Origin: an uncultured Collinsella sp.
Lineage (GTDB): Bacteria; Actinomycetota; Coriobacteriia; Coriobacteriales; Coriobacteriaceae
NCBI GenBank assembly: GCA_900762325.1
Contig: CAAFGG010000052.1
Location: 186,001 to 250,000 of the forward strand
DNA length: 64,000 nucleotides
Reading direction: 5' to 3'
A model generated the notes under the pieces. The model did not search any database. It was given only the letters and a program-made list of their open reading frames with translations, and was not told the origin of the DNA. Shown piece by piece: positions 33,413-42,660 of this stretch. The position numbers were made by a program, and so were the translations under genes. Positions within the stretch are counted from its first letter, which is position 1. Every line of letters starts with the position of its first letter.

Positions 33413-34627
33413 ATGGCCGATAAGATCCAGTGGGCGGGCAACACGATGCCCAAGAGCGATGACAAGCACTTGGGAATCATGAGTCTCGACCACGTGAAGA
33501 AGGCCCGTGCCTTCCACCAGTCGTTCCCTCAATATACCGTCACCCCGCTTGCCCGCCTGGACGGTCAGGCTGCGCGCCTGGGCCTGTCCAACCTGTGCGT
33601 TAAGGACGAGAGCTATCGCTTTGGCCTCAACGCCTTTAAGGTTCTGGGCGGCTCGTTTGCCATGGCCAACTACATTGCCGACGAGACCGGCAAGGACGTT
33701 GCCGACTGCACCTTCGATTACCTGACCTCCGATCAGCTGGCCGAGGACTTTGGCCAGGCTACCTTCTTTACCGCCACCGACGGCAACCATGGCCGCGGCG
33801 TGGCATGGGCTGCCAACAAGCTGGGCCAGAAGGCTGTCGTGCACATGCCCAAGGGTTCCACCAAGCCCCGCTTCGATAACATTGCCGCCGAGGGCGCCAC
33901 GGTGACCATTGAAGAGGTCAACTACGACGAGTGCGTGCGCATGGCCGCCGCCGAGGCCGACGCCTGCGAGCGCGGCGTCATCGTTCAGGACACCGCCTGG
34001 GAGGGCTACGAGAAGATCCCGTCCTGGATCATGGAGGGTTACGGCACCATGGCTTCCGAGGCTGCCGAGCAGCTGCGCGAGATGGCCATCAACCGCCCGA
34101 CGCACGTGTTTGTCCAGGCTGGCGTGGGTTCGCTCGCCGGCGCCGTGGTGGGCTACTTCACCAACCTGTATCCCGATAACCCGCCCACCTTCGTCGTGGT
34201 TGAGTGCGCGCCTGCCGCCTGCCTGTACAAGGGCGCTGCCGCCGGCGACGGCGATCCGCGCATCGTGGACGGCGACATGCCCTCCATCATGGCCGGCCTG
34301 TGCTGCGGCGAACCCAACATCCTGGGCTGGGATATCCTGCGCAACCACACCACCGCCTTCGTGTCCTGCCCCGACTGGGTCACCGCTCGCGGCATGCGCA
34401 CCCTGGGCGCTCCCGAGAAGGGCGACCCGCGCGTCATCTCCGGCGAGTCCGGCGCTGTGACCACCGGCCTGGTCGAGACTCTCATGCTCGATCCCGAGTA
34501 CGCCGAGCTCAAGGAACTCATCGGCCTGGACAAGACGAGCTCTGTGCTCTGCTTCTCCACCGAGGGCGATACGGATCCCGACCAGTATCGCCGCATTGTT
34601 TGGGAAGGCGAATATCCCACTTGCTAA
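33413..34627 (+). CDS. ygeX: 2,3-Diaminopropionate ammonia-lyase
   Basis: The product has 404 residues in PLP fold type II. The cofactor lysine is Lys76 in G-L-N-A-F-K-V-L-G-G, close to Lys77 in E. coli. The phosphate and substrate loop T-D-G-N-H-G-R-G lies near 122. The enzyme splits 2,3-diaminopropionate to pyruvate and two ammonia via 2-aminoacrylate. In the uric-acid route it produces pyruvate late in the pathway. It starts with ATG behind AAGGAG and is followed by ygeY (74 bases) and ygeW in the same direction. Confidence 0.95.
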   Translation: MADKIQWAGNTMPKSDDKHLGIMSLDHVKKARAFHQSFPQYTVTPLARLDGQAARLGLSNLCVKDESYRFGLNAFKVLGGSFAMANYIADETGKDVADCTFDYLTSDQLAEDFGQATFFTATDGNHGRGVAWAANKLGQKAVVHMPKGSTKPRFDNIAAEGATVTIEEVNYDECVRMAAAEADACERGVIVQDTAWEGYEKIPSWIMEGYGTMASEAAEQLREMAINRPTHVFVQAGVGSLAGAVVGYFTNLYPDNPPTFVVVECAPAACLYKGAAAGDGDPRIVDGDMPSIMAGLCCGEPNILGWDILRNHTTAFVSCPDWVTARGMRTLGAPEKGDPRVISGESGAVTTGLVETLMLDPEYAELKELIGLDKTSSVLCFSTEGDTDPDQYRRIVWEGEYPTC

Positions 34628-34701
34628 TCGTTGGGGCGGAGTAAATAGGTATCGCTCCGCCACCTCACAGGTAGATTCCTTCGTTTGAAAGGTTATGAAC
34701 A

Positions 34702-36087
34702 ATGGCTAAAGAACTCGATTTCGACGCAATCAAGGCTGCTGCTGAGTCCCATCGTGCTGATATGACTCGCTTTCTGCGCGCTATGATCTCCCATCCCTCT
34801 GAGTCCTGCGAGGAGGGTGAGGTTGTCGCTTGCATCAAGGCCGAGATGGAGAAGCTTGGCTATGACGAGGTCAAGGTCGACGGCCTGGGCAACGTCATGG
34901 GCTTTATGGGCGAGGGCGACAAGATCATCGCCATCGACTCCCACATCGACACCGTCGGCATCGGCAACATCGAGAACTGGGACGCCGATCCCTACGAGGG
35001 CTATGAGACCGACGAGATCATCTACGGCCGCGGCGGCTCTGACCAGGAGGGCGGCATGGCTTCCGCTACCTACGCTGCCAAGATGATGAAGGACATGGGC
35101 CTCATCCCTGAGGGCTACAAGATCATGGTCGTCGGCACCGTCCAGGAAGAGGACTGCGACGGCATGTGCTGGCAATACATCTACAACAAGGACGGCATTA
35201 AGCCCGAGTTCGTCATTTCCACCGAGCCCACCGACGGCGGCATCTACCGTGGTCACCGCGGCCGCATGGAGATCCGCGTCGACGTTCACGGCACCTCCTG
35301 CCACGGCTCCGCTCCCGACCGCGGCGACAACGCCATCTACAAGATGGCCGACATCATCGCCGACGTCCGCGCCCTCAACAACAACGGTTGCGACGAGTCG
35401 ACCGACATCAAGGGTCTCGTCAAGATGCTCGACCCCAAGTACAACCCCGAGCACTTTGAGGACGCCCGCTTCCTGGGCCGCGGCACCTGCACCGTCAGCC
35501 AGATCTTCTACACCAGCCCCAGCCGTTGCGCCGTGGCCGATTCCTGCGCCATCTCCATCGACCGTCGCATGACCGCTGGTGAGACCTGGGAGTCCTGCCT
35601 GGACGAGATCCGCAACCTGCCGGCCGCCAAGAAGTACGGCGACGACGTGAAGGTCTCCATGTACATGTACGACCGTCCGTCCTGGACCGGCGAGGTCTAC
35701 GAGACCGAGGCTTACTTCCCCACGTGGATCAACAAGGAGACCGCTCCGCACGTCAAGGCCCTCGTCGACGCCCACAAGGCCATGTTTGGTGACGAGCGCA
35801 TCGGCTGCGAGCCCAGCATGGACAAGCGCACCGGCCGTCCGCTGTGCGACAAGTGGACCTTCTCCACGAACTGCGTTTCCATCCAGGGCCGCTATGGCAT
35901 CCCCTGCGTCGGCTTTGGCCCGGGTGCCGAGTCTCAGGCTCACGCTCCCAACGAGGTCACCTACAAGGACGACCTGGTCACCGCTGCCGCCATGTACGTG
36001 GCTGCCCTGAACCTCTACGATCCGAGCCAGGCCGATGGCGACGCCACCGTGTTCCGTGCCGGTCTGACTAACAACAAGATCGATTAG
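34702..36087 (+). CDS. ygeY: YgeY-type M20-family hydrolase
   Basis: The product has 461 residues in the M20/ArgE/DapE metallohydrolase family. The first metal histidine is His81 in D-S-H-I-D-T, followed by [10 protein letters not shown] and the catalytic pair Q-E-E-D. It belongs to the group linked to selenium-dependent molybdenum hydroxylase loci. In the uric-acid set it probably removes an acyl or carbamoyl group from a diaminopropionate derivative; the exact reaction is inferred. It starts with ATG behind GAAAGG. Confidence 0.92.
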   Translation: MAKELDFDAIKAAAESHRADMTRFLRAMISHPSESCEEGEVVACIKAEMEKLGYDEVKVDGLGNVMGFMGEGDKIIAIDSHIDTVGIGNIENWDADPYEGYETDEIIYGRGGSDQEGGMASATYAAKMMKDMGLIPEGYKIMVVGTVQEEDCDGMCWQYIYNKDGIKPEFVISTEPTDGGIYRGHRGRMEIRVDVHGTSCHGSAPDRGDNAIYKMADIIADVRALNNNGCDESTDIKGLVKMLDPKYNPEHFEDARFLGRGTCTVSQIFYTSPSRCAVADSCAISIDRRMTAGETWESCLDEIRNLPAAKKYGDDVKVSMYMYDRPSWTGEVYETEAYFPTWINKETAPHVKALVDAHKAMFGDERIGCEPSMDKRTGRPLCDKWTFSTNCVSIQGRYGIPCVGFGPGAESQAHAPNEVTYKDDLVTAAAMYVAALNLYDPSQADGDATVFRAGLTNNKID

Positions 36088-36109
36088 TCCCATTCCTCGA
36101 TTTTGTTGA

Positions 36110-36134
36110 GCCGGGGGCCGCTCGTGTCCCCGGC
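36110..36134 (+). promoter_or_regulatory. Hairpin between ygeY and ygeW
   Basis: GCCGGGG pairs with CCCCGGC around an 11-base loop. No T-tract follows. The 201-base gap otherwise holds no gene; transcription may continue into ygeW or restart there. Confidence 0.45.
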
Positions 36135-36288
36135 ACCCCCTGTTGACTTGGGGCCCGCGGTCGTTATCTCCCATGCTTCCTCAACGGTGGCGGGTCCTCG
36201 TCATGGTGCTCTGCATGTTCTAGCCACACGCGCATGCCGGAGCACGTCTACTCATTGCGATCGTTTCATCTTTTGAAAGGACATTTCC

Positions 36289-37491
36289 ATGGACGCCAAG
36301 TTTACCGAGCTCGTCGAGCAGCTGAACGGCCTCGATTTTAAGGGTATGTACGGCAGCGACTTCCTGCACACCTGGGACAAGACCACCGATGAGCTCAAGG
36401 CGCTCTACATCGTCGCCGACGCCCTGCGCGCCCTGCGCGAGAACAACGTTTCGTCCAAGATCTTCGACTCGGGCCTGGCCGTCTCCCTGTTCCGCGACAA
36501 CTCTACCCGTACGCGTTTCTCCTTCTCTAAGGCCGCCAACCTGCTCGGCCTTGAGCTGCAGGACCTGGACGAGAAGAAGTCCCAGATCGCTCACGGCGAG
36601 ACCGTCCGCGAGACCGCTACCATGATCTCCTTCATGGCCGACGTCATCGGCATCCGCGACGACATGTACATCGGCAAGGGCGACGCCTACATGGCCGAGG
36701 TCTCCGAGTCCGTGCAGCAGGCCTACGAGGACGGCGTTCTTGATCACCGTCCCACGCTCATCTCCCTGCAGTCCGATTCCGACCACCCCACGCAGTCCTC
36801 TGCCGACATGCTCTACCTCATCAACGAGTTTGGCGGCCTCGAGAACCTCAAGGGCAAGAAGGTTGCCGTCACCTGGGCCTATTCGCCCTCTTACGGCAAG
36901 CCGCTGTCCTGCCCGCAGTCGCTGATCAGCCTGCTGCCCCGCTTTGGCATGGACGTCACCCTGGCTCACCCCGAGGGCTACGACCTCATGCCCGAGGTCG
37001 TCGAGCGCGCCAAGGGCTATGCCGCCGAGTCCGGCACCACCTTTAAGCAGGTCAACACCATGGCCGAGGCCTTCGAGGGCGCCGACATCGTGATCCCCAA
37101 GAGCTGGGCTCCGTTTGCCGCCATGGAGAAGCGCACCAACCTGTACGCCGAGGGCGACGACGCCGGCATCGCAGCGCTCGAGAAGGAGCTGCTCGCCCAG
37201 AACGCCGCCCATCAGGACTGGTGCTCCACGACCGAGCTGATGGAGAAGACTGCCAACGGCCAGGACACCATCTTTATGCACCCGCTGCCCGCCGACATCT
37301 CCGGTGTCTCCTGCGAGCACGGCGAGGTTAACGCCGACGTCTTCGACATGCACCGCGTGGGCATGTACAAGGAGGCCAGCTACAAGCCGTACGCCATCGC
37401 TGCCATGATGTTCCTGCAGAAGGTTGCCGATCCCGCCGCTACCCTCAAGGCCCTCGACGAGCGCAACACCGCCCGTTGGCTCCAGGCCTAA
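36289..37491 (+). CDS. ygeW: YgeW-type carbamoyltransferase-like protein
   Basis: The product has 400 residues in the aspartate/ornithine carbamoyltransferase family. The carbamoyl-phosphate loop S-T-R-T-R is at 72-76. The second site motif is H-P-L-P-A-D, in place of the H-C-L-P of ornithine transcarbamylase, as in YgeW. In gut anaerobes YgeW belongs to the uric-acid degradation set, where it could run phosphorolysis of a ureido compound to give carbamoyl phosphate. The substrate is inferred, not proven. It starts with ATG behind GAAAGG. A terminator follows. Confidence 0.93.
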   Translation: MDAKFTELVEQLNGLDFKGMYGSDFLHTWDKTTDELKALYIVADALRALRENNVSSKIFDSGLAVSLFRDNSTRTRFSFSKAANLLGLELQDLDEKKSQIAHGETVRETATMISFMADVIGIRDDMYIGKGDAYMAEVSESVQQAYEDGVLDHRPTLISLQSDSDHPTQSSADMLYLINEFGGLENLKGKKVAVTWAYSPSYGKPLSCPQSLISLLPRFGMDVTLAHPEGYDLMPEVVERAKGYAAESGTTFKQVNTMAEAFEGADIVIPKSWAPFAAMEKRTNLYAEGDDAGIAALEKELLAQNAAHQDWCSTTELMEKTANGQDTIFMHPLPADISGVSCEHGEVNADVFDMHRVGMYKEASYKPYAIAAMMFLQKVADPAATLKALDERNTARWLQA

Positions 37492-37514
37492 AGCCGGGCT
37501 GAGGTAAGCCATGT

Positions 37515-37555
37515 AAAGGGGGCGCTCTGCCAACCGGCGGGGTGCCCCTTTTTTG
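37515..37555 (+). terminator. Rho-independent terminator after ygeW
   Basis: AAAGGGG pairs with CCCCTTT (37545-37551), extended by partial GCGC/GGTGC pairing, with TTTTTT at 37549-37554. Confidence 0.75.
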
Positions 37556-37641
37556 CATCGCGGGCGTGCGGGATAAGCGCTTTCGATGTGGATGCCCGCG
37601 GCGCGAGTTATGGGTACGATGGTTTCAGGGGAGGTATCACC

Positions 37642-38256
37642 ATGAAACTTGGATGCGTCATTATGGCTTCGGGCGAGGGCAAGCGGTTTGGCTCTAACAA
37701 GATGCTTGCCGATATCTATGGCGAGCCGCTGATTGCCCGGACCATCGATTCGGTTCCCCGGGGCTTTGACGTCGTGGTTTCGACGCGTTGGCCCGAGGTC
37801 GCTCAGATTTGCGAGGACAAGCATTGCCCGTGCGTGCTGCACGATGGCGAGCTGCGCAGCGAAAGCGTCCGTGCGGGCCTTTCGTGGGGAGTCGAACGCA
37901 ACTGGAAAGGTTACCTCTTTTTGCCGGGCGACCAGCCGCTCGTGAGTTCGGATTCTTTTGAGGCTATGGTTCGTGCATTTGACGAGCGTGGCCGCAAGCA
38001 TCCGGTGCGTCTTGCGTGCAACGGTGAGCCTTCGAGCCCGGTGCTCTTTCCGGCGGAGCTGTTCGATGCACTCATGTGTCTTGAGGGCAAGGACGGCGGG
38101 GGCTCGATTCTCAAAGGCCGCGTCGACGTTGTGCTGATCGAAGCACGCGCCTATGAGCTGTGGGACGTCGATACCGCCAAGGGACAGCAACGCATAACGG
38201 AGCATATCGCCGCCTGCTCGTATTTTGATCGCGTGGCCAACTGCATCAATCAATAA
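37642..38256 (+). CDS. mocA: MocA-type molybdenum cofactor nucleotidyltransferase
   Basis: The product has 204 residues. The nucleotidyltransferase start motif appears as M-A-S-G-E-G-K-R-F-G-S-N-K at about 8-20, and the metal-binding region as L-P-G-D-Q-P near 95. It matches the group of E. coli MocA (YgfJ), which makes molybdopterin cytosine dinucleotide for XdhD-type hydroxylases. The usual A-A-G is A-S-G here. ATG 37642 follows GAGGT. ygeZ starts nine bases after its stop. Confidence 0.85.
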   Translation: MKLGCVIMASGEGKRFGSNKMLADIYGEPLIARTIDSVPRGFDVVVSTRWPEVAQICEDKHCPCVLHDGELRSESVRAGLSWGVERNWKGYLFLPGDQPLVSSDSFEAMVRAFDERGRKHPVRLACNGEPSSPVLFPAELFDALMCLEGKDGGGSILKGRVDVVLIEARAYELWDVDTAKGQQRITEHIAACSYFDRVANCINQ

Positions 38257-38265
38257 GGAGCAATT

Positions 38266-39633
38266 ATGATCATCATCAAAAACGGCGCGCTCGTGACGCC
38301 CCAGGGGCTTCGCCGCGCCGATCTTGCCATGGAGGGCGATAAGATCGTGCGGATCGCCGCGGCGATTGAGCCGGCCGAGGGCGACACAGTCGAGGATGCC
38401 GCGGGCTGCTGGGTGTTTCCCGGCTTTATCGACGGCCACACGCACATGCAGTGCTGGACCGGCATGGATTGGACAGCCGATAGCTTTGAGACCGGCACGC
38501 GCGCGGCTGCCTGCGGCGGTACGACGACCATCGTGGACTACGCGACGGCCGATCGCGGCGTGACCATGCCCGATGCCTTGGCCGAGTGGCATCGCCGCGC
38601 CGACGGCACCTGCACGGCAAACTACGCTTTTCATATGGCACTCGCCGAGTGGAATGAGCGCAACCGCGCCGATCTTTCGGCCATGCGCGAGGCGGGCGTG
38701 TCGTCGTTTAAGACCTACTTTGCCTATGACCACCTGCGCCTGGACGATGCCGAGACGCTCGAGGTGCTGGAGGAGCTCAAGCGCGTGGGCGGTATCCTGT
38801 GTGTGCATTGCGAGAACGGCACGTTGGTGAATGAACTGCAGAAGCGCGTGTACGAGCAGGGGATTCATGGACCCGAGGGGCATGCGCTCAGCCGTCCGGA
38901 TGTGTGCGAGGCCGAGGCCGTGAGTCGTCTGCTGTATCTGGCGCACTTAGCCGGGGACGCTCCAGTCAATGTGGTGCACCTTTCGACCAAGCTGGGACTC
39001 GAGGCCATTCGCGCTGCCAAAGCGCGCGGGCAGAAGAATATCTATGTCGAGACCTGCCCTCAGTATCTGATGCTCGACGACACCTGCTATCTGGAGCAGG
39101 GCGAGGATGGCTTTGCGGGTGCCAAGTACGTGATGAGTCCGCCGCTGCGCCATGCCGGCAACCGTGCGGCTCTGCGCGAGGCGCTTGTGGCCGGCGAGAT
39201 CGATACTATTGCGACCGATCATTGCAGCTTTAACCTGCACGGGCAAAAGGACCGCGGGCGCGACGACTTCCGCGCGATTCCCAACGGCGGGCCCGGCGTG
39301 GAGCATCGCCCCGTCGCGATCGCTACGAGCTTTGAGGGACAGCTGGGCCCCGAAGATCTATGCCGCTTGATGAGCGAGAACCCGGCGCGCATCTTTGGCA
39401 TGTATCCGCGCAAGGGCTGTCTTGCCGAGGGCGCCGATGCCGACGTGTGCGTGTGGGATCCCAAGGCGCGCTGGACGATCAGTGCCACGACGCAGCATCA
39501 GGCCGTGGACTACACGCCGCTCGAGGGCTTTGAGGCGCATGGCCGCGCCAAGGCTGTGTTTGTGAACGGCGTGCTGGCAGCGCGCGACGGCGAGCCCACC
39601 GGAGCCCAGCCCGGTCGCTACGTGCCCCGCTAA
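38266..39633 (+). CDS. ygeZ: Hydantoinase/dihydropyrimidinase family enzyme (YgeZ/HydA-like)
   Basis: The product has 455 residues. Metal ligands His58 and His60 are in D-G-H-T-H-M, and the carbamylated lysine is Lys149 in S-S-F-K-T-Y. The conserved T-D-H-C-S-F segment lies near 320. The family opens cyclic amides such as hydantoins and dihydropyrimidines; in the purine route it would hydrolyse a ring intermediate. It starts with ATG behind AAGGAG and shares a unit with mocA. A hairpin repeat follows. Confidence 0.9.
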   Translation: MIIIKNGALVTPQGLRRADLAMEGDKIVRIAAAIEPAEGDTVEDAAGCWVFPGFIDGHTHMQCWTGMDWTADSFETGTRAAACGGTTTIVDYATADRGVTMPDALAEWHRRADGTCTANYAFHMALAEWNERNRADLSAMREAGVSSFKTYFAYDHLRLDDAETLEVLEELKRVGGILCVHCENGTLVNELQKRVYEQGIHGPEGHALSRPDVCEAEAVSRLLYLAHLAGDAPVNVVHLSTKLGLEAIRAAKARGQKNIYVETCPQYLMLDDTCYLEQGEDGFAGAKYVMSPPLRHAGNRAALREALVAGEIDTIATDHCSFNLHGQKDRGRDDFRAIPNGGPGVEHRPVAIATSFEGQLGPEDLCRLMSENPARIFGMYPRKGCLAEGADADVCVWDPKARWTISATTQHQAVDYTPLEGFEAHGRAKAVFVNGVLAARDGEPTGAQPGRYVPR

Positions 39634-39658
39634 CGGGGGAGTGCCGGACCCCCTCCGC

Positions 39659-39725
39659 AGTTGCGGTGAAATAGTTCCTGTTTAGCCGCCAAATAGGCCG
39701 TTTCAGGAACTATTCCACCGCAACT
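39659..39725. repeat. 67-base hairpin element, copy 1
   Basis: The 22-base arms (39659-39680 and 39704-39725) match at 21 of 22 positions and are built on GTTGCGGTG...ATAGTTCCT. A second 67-base copy lies at 42454-42520. It sits between convergent ygeZ and yqeC. There is no T-tract. Confidence 0.85.
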
Positions 39726-39750
39726 TATAGGCCTGCTGGGGCAGCGCCGG

Positions 39751-40485
39751 CTATTTGAGGCTGGTAGCGACGACGGGGCGGCCGAGGGCTGCCTCGAAGC
39801 GGTCGGCCATCGTGGGGTCGCTGAGCGTGTCGACTTGGTTGAGCATGACGCGTGCGGTGCTGAGTCCCAGCGCCTGCATCTCGGAATTGAGCACCTGGGC
39901 GACGCGCTCGGGCGTGGCGATGTCGGTGAGCTCGCAGCCGCAACGCTCGCAAAAGAGCTCGGGGCGGTGGACGGCTTCGTTGATGGGCTTGCCGAGCCCC
40001 GAGGCGCCGACGAGCCAGATAACGTTGGCCGTGCCGGCGGGAACGACCGGCTCCCACGGGGCGTGGGCCTTGAGCGGGAGCCGCTTGCTGCCGTCCGCCT
40101 CGGCCAGGACGTAGTCAAAGCGCTGCGCCAGCTGGTCGAGCGGCTCGGCAGGGGAGGAGAGCTTGCCCGTCTCCGGGTCCAAAACACCCGCCTGGCAGAT
40201 ACTTCCGCGGCTCATGCCTGCGCATGCCTCGCAGGTGCAGCCGGGAACATGCAGGGCGCCCGGTTTCCAAGGCGCGGCGTCCAGGCGACGGCTCGACCCG
40301 TCCCACGGCACGCCGGCGACGGGGAACATATGCGTGGTGGTGCAGAGGAGCGCGCGGCCGCCAGCGCGCATAAGCTCAAGGCCGAGCGTCTTTAGCAAGG
40401 TCGACTTGCCACCGCTGCCGATAATCGCGGTAATGCCCGGTTTGATCCTGAGCGCCGAGGCAAGATTGCCGCTAACCGTTTCCAT
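39751..40485 (-). CDS. yqeC: Selenium-dependent hydroxylase accessory protein YqeC
   Basis: The product has 244 residues. A P-loop-like sequence, I-I-G-S-G-G-K-S-T-L-L, is at about 21-31, and L-A-E-A-D-G-S-K appears near 130. A cysteine-rich patch (C-T-C-E-A-C near 82 and C-E-R-C-G-C near 185) could bind metal. YqeC is a marker of selenium-dependent molybdenum hydroxylase systems, but its biochemical step is unknown. It is divergent from yqeB-xdhC, 102 bases apart, and convergent with ygeZ. It starts with ATG. Confidence 0.88.
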   Translation of the reverse strand: METVSGNLASALRIKPGITAIIGSGGKSTLLKTLGLELMRAGGRALLCTTTHMFPVAGVPWDGSSRRLDAAPWKPGALHVPGCTCEACAGMSRGSICQAGVLDPETGKLSSPAEPLDQLAQRFDYVLAEADGSKRLPLKAHAPWEPVVPAGTANVIWLVGASGLGKPINEAVHRPELFCERCGCELTDIATPERVAQVLNSEMQALGLSTARVMLNQVDTLSDPTMADRFEAALGRPVVATSLK

Positions 40486-40587
40486 CTGTTCACCGCCGTA
40501 TAATACTGTGATAATAAATAATCATCAGAGTAGCGGTCGAACCGCATTTGCTCTGCTCAAACCGTAGCACAGGGAGGTGTCCCGGGA

Positions 40588-42435
40588 ATGCTCGTTTATG
40601 TTCGCGGCGCCGGCGATATCGCCACGGGCGTCGCCGCTCGCTTGGTGCGCGCCGGCGTGTCGGTCGTTATGGCCGATATCGCGGTTCCCACGTGCATCCG
40701 CCGCACAATCAGTTTTTGCGAGGCTATTCGCTTGGGCGAGGTCGAGGTCGAGGGCATTCGCGCTCGCTTGGCACAGACGCCGGCAGAGGCGCTTGCAATT
40801 ACCGAGGCTGGAGACGTCGCCGTTGTGGTGGACCCCCAGGCCAAGATGCTCGGCGAGCTGAAACCCGCTGCCGTGGTCGACGCGATTCTGGCTAAGCGCA
40901 ACCTGGGTACCACGCGCGACATGGCGCCTGTCGTTATTGCCGTGGGACCGGGCTTCACCGCGCCGGTTGACTGCGACGCCGTGGTCGAGACCATGCGCGG
41001 GCATTTCCTGGGCCGTGTCATTATCCAAGGTTCGCCCCAGCCCAACACGGGCGTGCCGGGCATGATCGGCGGATACGGCAAGGAACGTGTTATCCACAGT
41101 CCCGCTGCTGGCGTGTTTAGGTCCGACCATGCGATCGGCGACATCGTGAGCGCCGGAGACGTGATTGGCTACGCGGGCGATACGCCCATGTACACGCAGA
41201 TCGATGGCTGTCTGCGCGGGCTTTTGGCGAACGGCGTGCAGGTGACTGAGGGCTTTAAATGCGCCGATGTCGATCCGCGCGGTGACGCCAGCTATATCAA
41301 CTATATTTCGGACAAGGCGACGTCGGTCGGCGGCGGTGTGCTCGAGGCACTCGCTATGCTCACCGATGTCTTTAGAGGACAGAAGGCGGCAATGGAAAAG
41401 CTCGATGTGGTGAATGCCGCGCTTGGCGCTCTGAAGGCTGGTAAGACGTGCGAGCTCGTGGTCGTGGCCGGCACGGCGGGGTCGTCGCCGCGCGGCGTGG
41501 GCGCCTGGATGGCCGTCTTTGCCGACGGCGGCCAGGCGGGCACTATCGGCGGCGGCAAGATTGAGCTCTTTGCGCTGGATGAGGCGCGCGAACTCCTGAG
41601 CGCGGGACAGTCGCGTCTGGTCCGCTACACCATGGGCGGCGAGAACTCCGATACCGGCATGATCTGCGGCGGAGCCATCTGCCTGTGCTATCTGCACCTG
41701 GACGCGACCAAGGTGCCGTTGCTCCGGTCGGTTGCCGACGTCTTGGCGTATCGACGCATCGGCGACTTCGTCATCGACTTTGAACCGTTTATCGCGAGCG
41801 CGCTCGAGGGCGATGTGGCCGAGTACCATGGCGAGGAATCGCGCCGCACCATTGCGGGCTGCCCCGGGCTTTCGCTGGTGGAGGAGGGGAGTAGGGTCAC
41901 CTACACCAACGCGGCCTCCGAGATTCCCGCGGCGCACATCGAGACGCTCTGCCCCGAGGGCCTGACCTATATCTTTGGCTGCGGCCACGTGGGCGCCGCG
42001 ACGGCGCGGGTGCTCACGGCGGCGGGCTTTGCCGTCGTGGCGTGCGACGACCGCCCCGGCACGCTGACCCCCGATTGGGTGCCCGGTGTCTACGACCGTC
42101 GTCTGGTCGACTACAAGAGCCTGAGCAAGCAGTGCCCCATCGGCCCGCGCGACCTGGTGGTCGTCGCCACGGCGGGTCACAAGTCCGATATCGACGTGGT
42201 GATTCAGGCCATGCGCGCCAAGCCTGCCTACCTGGGCTGTCTGGGTTCGCGCCGCAAGACGGCCTTTGTGCGTGCCCGCCTGGAGCAGGAAGGCTTTACG
42301 CAGGACCAGATCGACGAGCTGCACCTTCCGATCGGCGTTGCCGTCGAGGCCGAGGACCCCGAGGAGATCGCCATCTCCATCGCCGCCGAGATGATCCACC
42401 TGCGACGCACCAAACTCGTCCCCCGCAAACGCTAA
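40588..42435 (+). CDS. YqeB-XdhC fusion, selenium/molybdenum hydroxylase maturation
   Basis: The product has 615 residues in two parts. Residues 1-272 are YqeB (V-R-G-A-G-D-I-A-T-G-V-A start, V-G-P-G-F-T-A near 118). Residues about 273-615 are XdhC/CoxI-like, with G-S-S-P-R-G-V-G, G-G-G-K-I-E and the Rossmann motif I-F-G-C-G-H-V-G-A-A near 463. YqeB marks selenium-dependent molybdenum hydroxylases; XdhC proteins load sulfurated or modified molybdenum cofactor. The fusion suggests that selenium delivery and cofactor insertion are one step. ATG 40588 follows GGGAGGTG. Confidence 0.9.
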   Translation: MLVYVRGAGDIATGVAARLVRAGVSVVMADIAVPTCIRRTISFCEAIRLGEVEVEGIRARLAQTPAEALAITEAGDVAVVVDPQAKMLGELKPAAVVDAILAKRNLGTTRDMAPVVIAVGPGFTAPVDCDAVVETMRGHFLGRVIIQGSPQPNTGVPGMIGGYGKERVIHSPAAGVFRSDHAIGDIVSAGDVIGYAGDTPMYTQIDGCLRGLLANGVQVTEGFKCADVDPRGDASYINYISDKATSVGGGVLEALAMLTDVFRGQKAAMEKLDVVNAALGALKAGKTCELVVVAGTAGSSPRGVGAWMAVFADGGQAGTIGGGKIELFALDEARELLSAGQSRLVRYTMGGENSDTGMICGGAICLCYLHLDATKVPLLRSVADVLAYRRIGDFVIDFEPFIASALEGDVAEYHGEESRRTIAGCPGLSLVEEGSRVTYTNAASEIPAAHIETLCPEGLTYIFGCGHVGAATARVLTAAGFAVVACDDRPGTLTPDWVPGVYDRRLVDYKSLSKQCPIGPRDLVVVATAGHKSDIDVVIQAMRAKPAYLGCLGSRRKTAFVRARLEQEGFTQDQIDELHLPIGVAVEAEDPEEIAISIAAEMIHLRRTKLVPRKR

Positions 42436-42453
42436 CTCCATCCCCATCAGAGA

Positions 42454-42520
42454 AGTTGCGGTGGAATAGTTCCTAGATAAGCCCGACGGGCGGTCAGCCA
42501 GGAACTATTCCACCGCAACT
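42454..42520. repeat. 67-base hairpin element, copy 2
   Basis: Perfect 21-base arms (42454-42474 and 42500-42520) have the same arm sequence family as 39659-39725 and the same total length. The 25-base centre differs and has its own GCCC/GGGC pairing. Confidence 0.88.
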
Positions 42521-42603
42521 GCTTTTGGGGTAGCTAAAAGATCCCCGTCCCAAATTAGCTACCCCCGGCCCGTCGTCCAAAATGCTACCTGCACCATATG
42601 CCC

Positions 42604-42609
42604 TATAAT
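42604..42609 (+). promoter_or_regulatory. -10 box of the second NCS2 permease
   Basis: A perfect TATAAT is present without a clear -35 at the normal distance. It implies a transcript start near 42616, which rules out the upstream ATG at 42598 as the start codon. Confidence 0.5.
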
Positions 42610-42660
42610 GTCCGCCCGTTGAGCGGCATAGGGCCGCTGCCTAGGGTATGGGAGGCGCAA

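Noticed and set aside
24337..34681. Matching short words TCACA(A/G)GTAGATTC after ssnA (24337) and before ygeY (34666)
   Set aside because: Only about 14 bases, two copies, without symmetry; too little to call a repeat or site.
34693..38946. Long minus-strand frames opposite ygeY, ygeW, mocA and ygeZ
   Set aside because: They have no family features and span several plus-strand genes and their gaps; they are typical GC-driven shadows.
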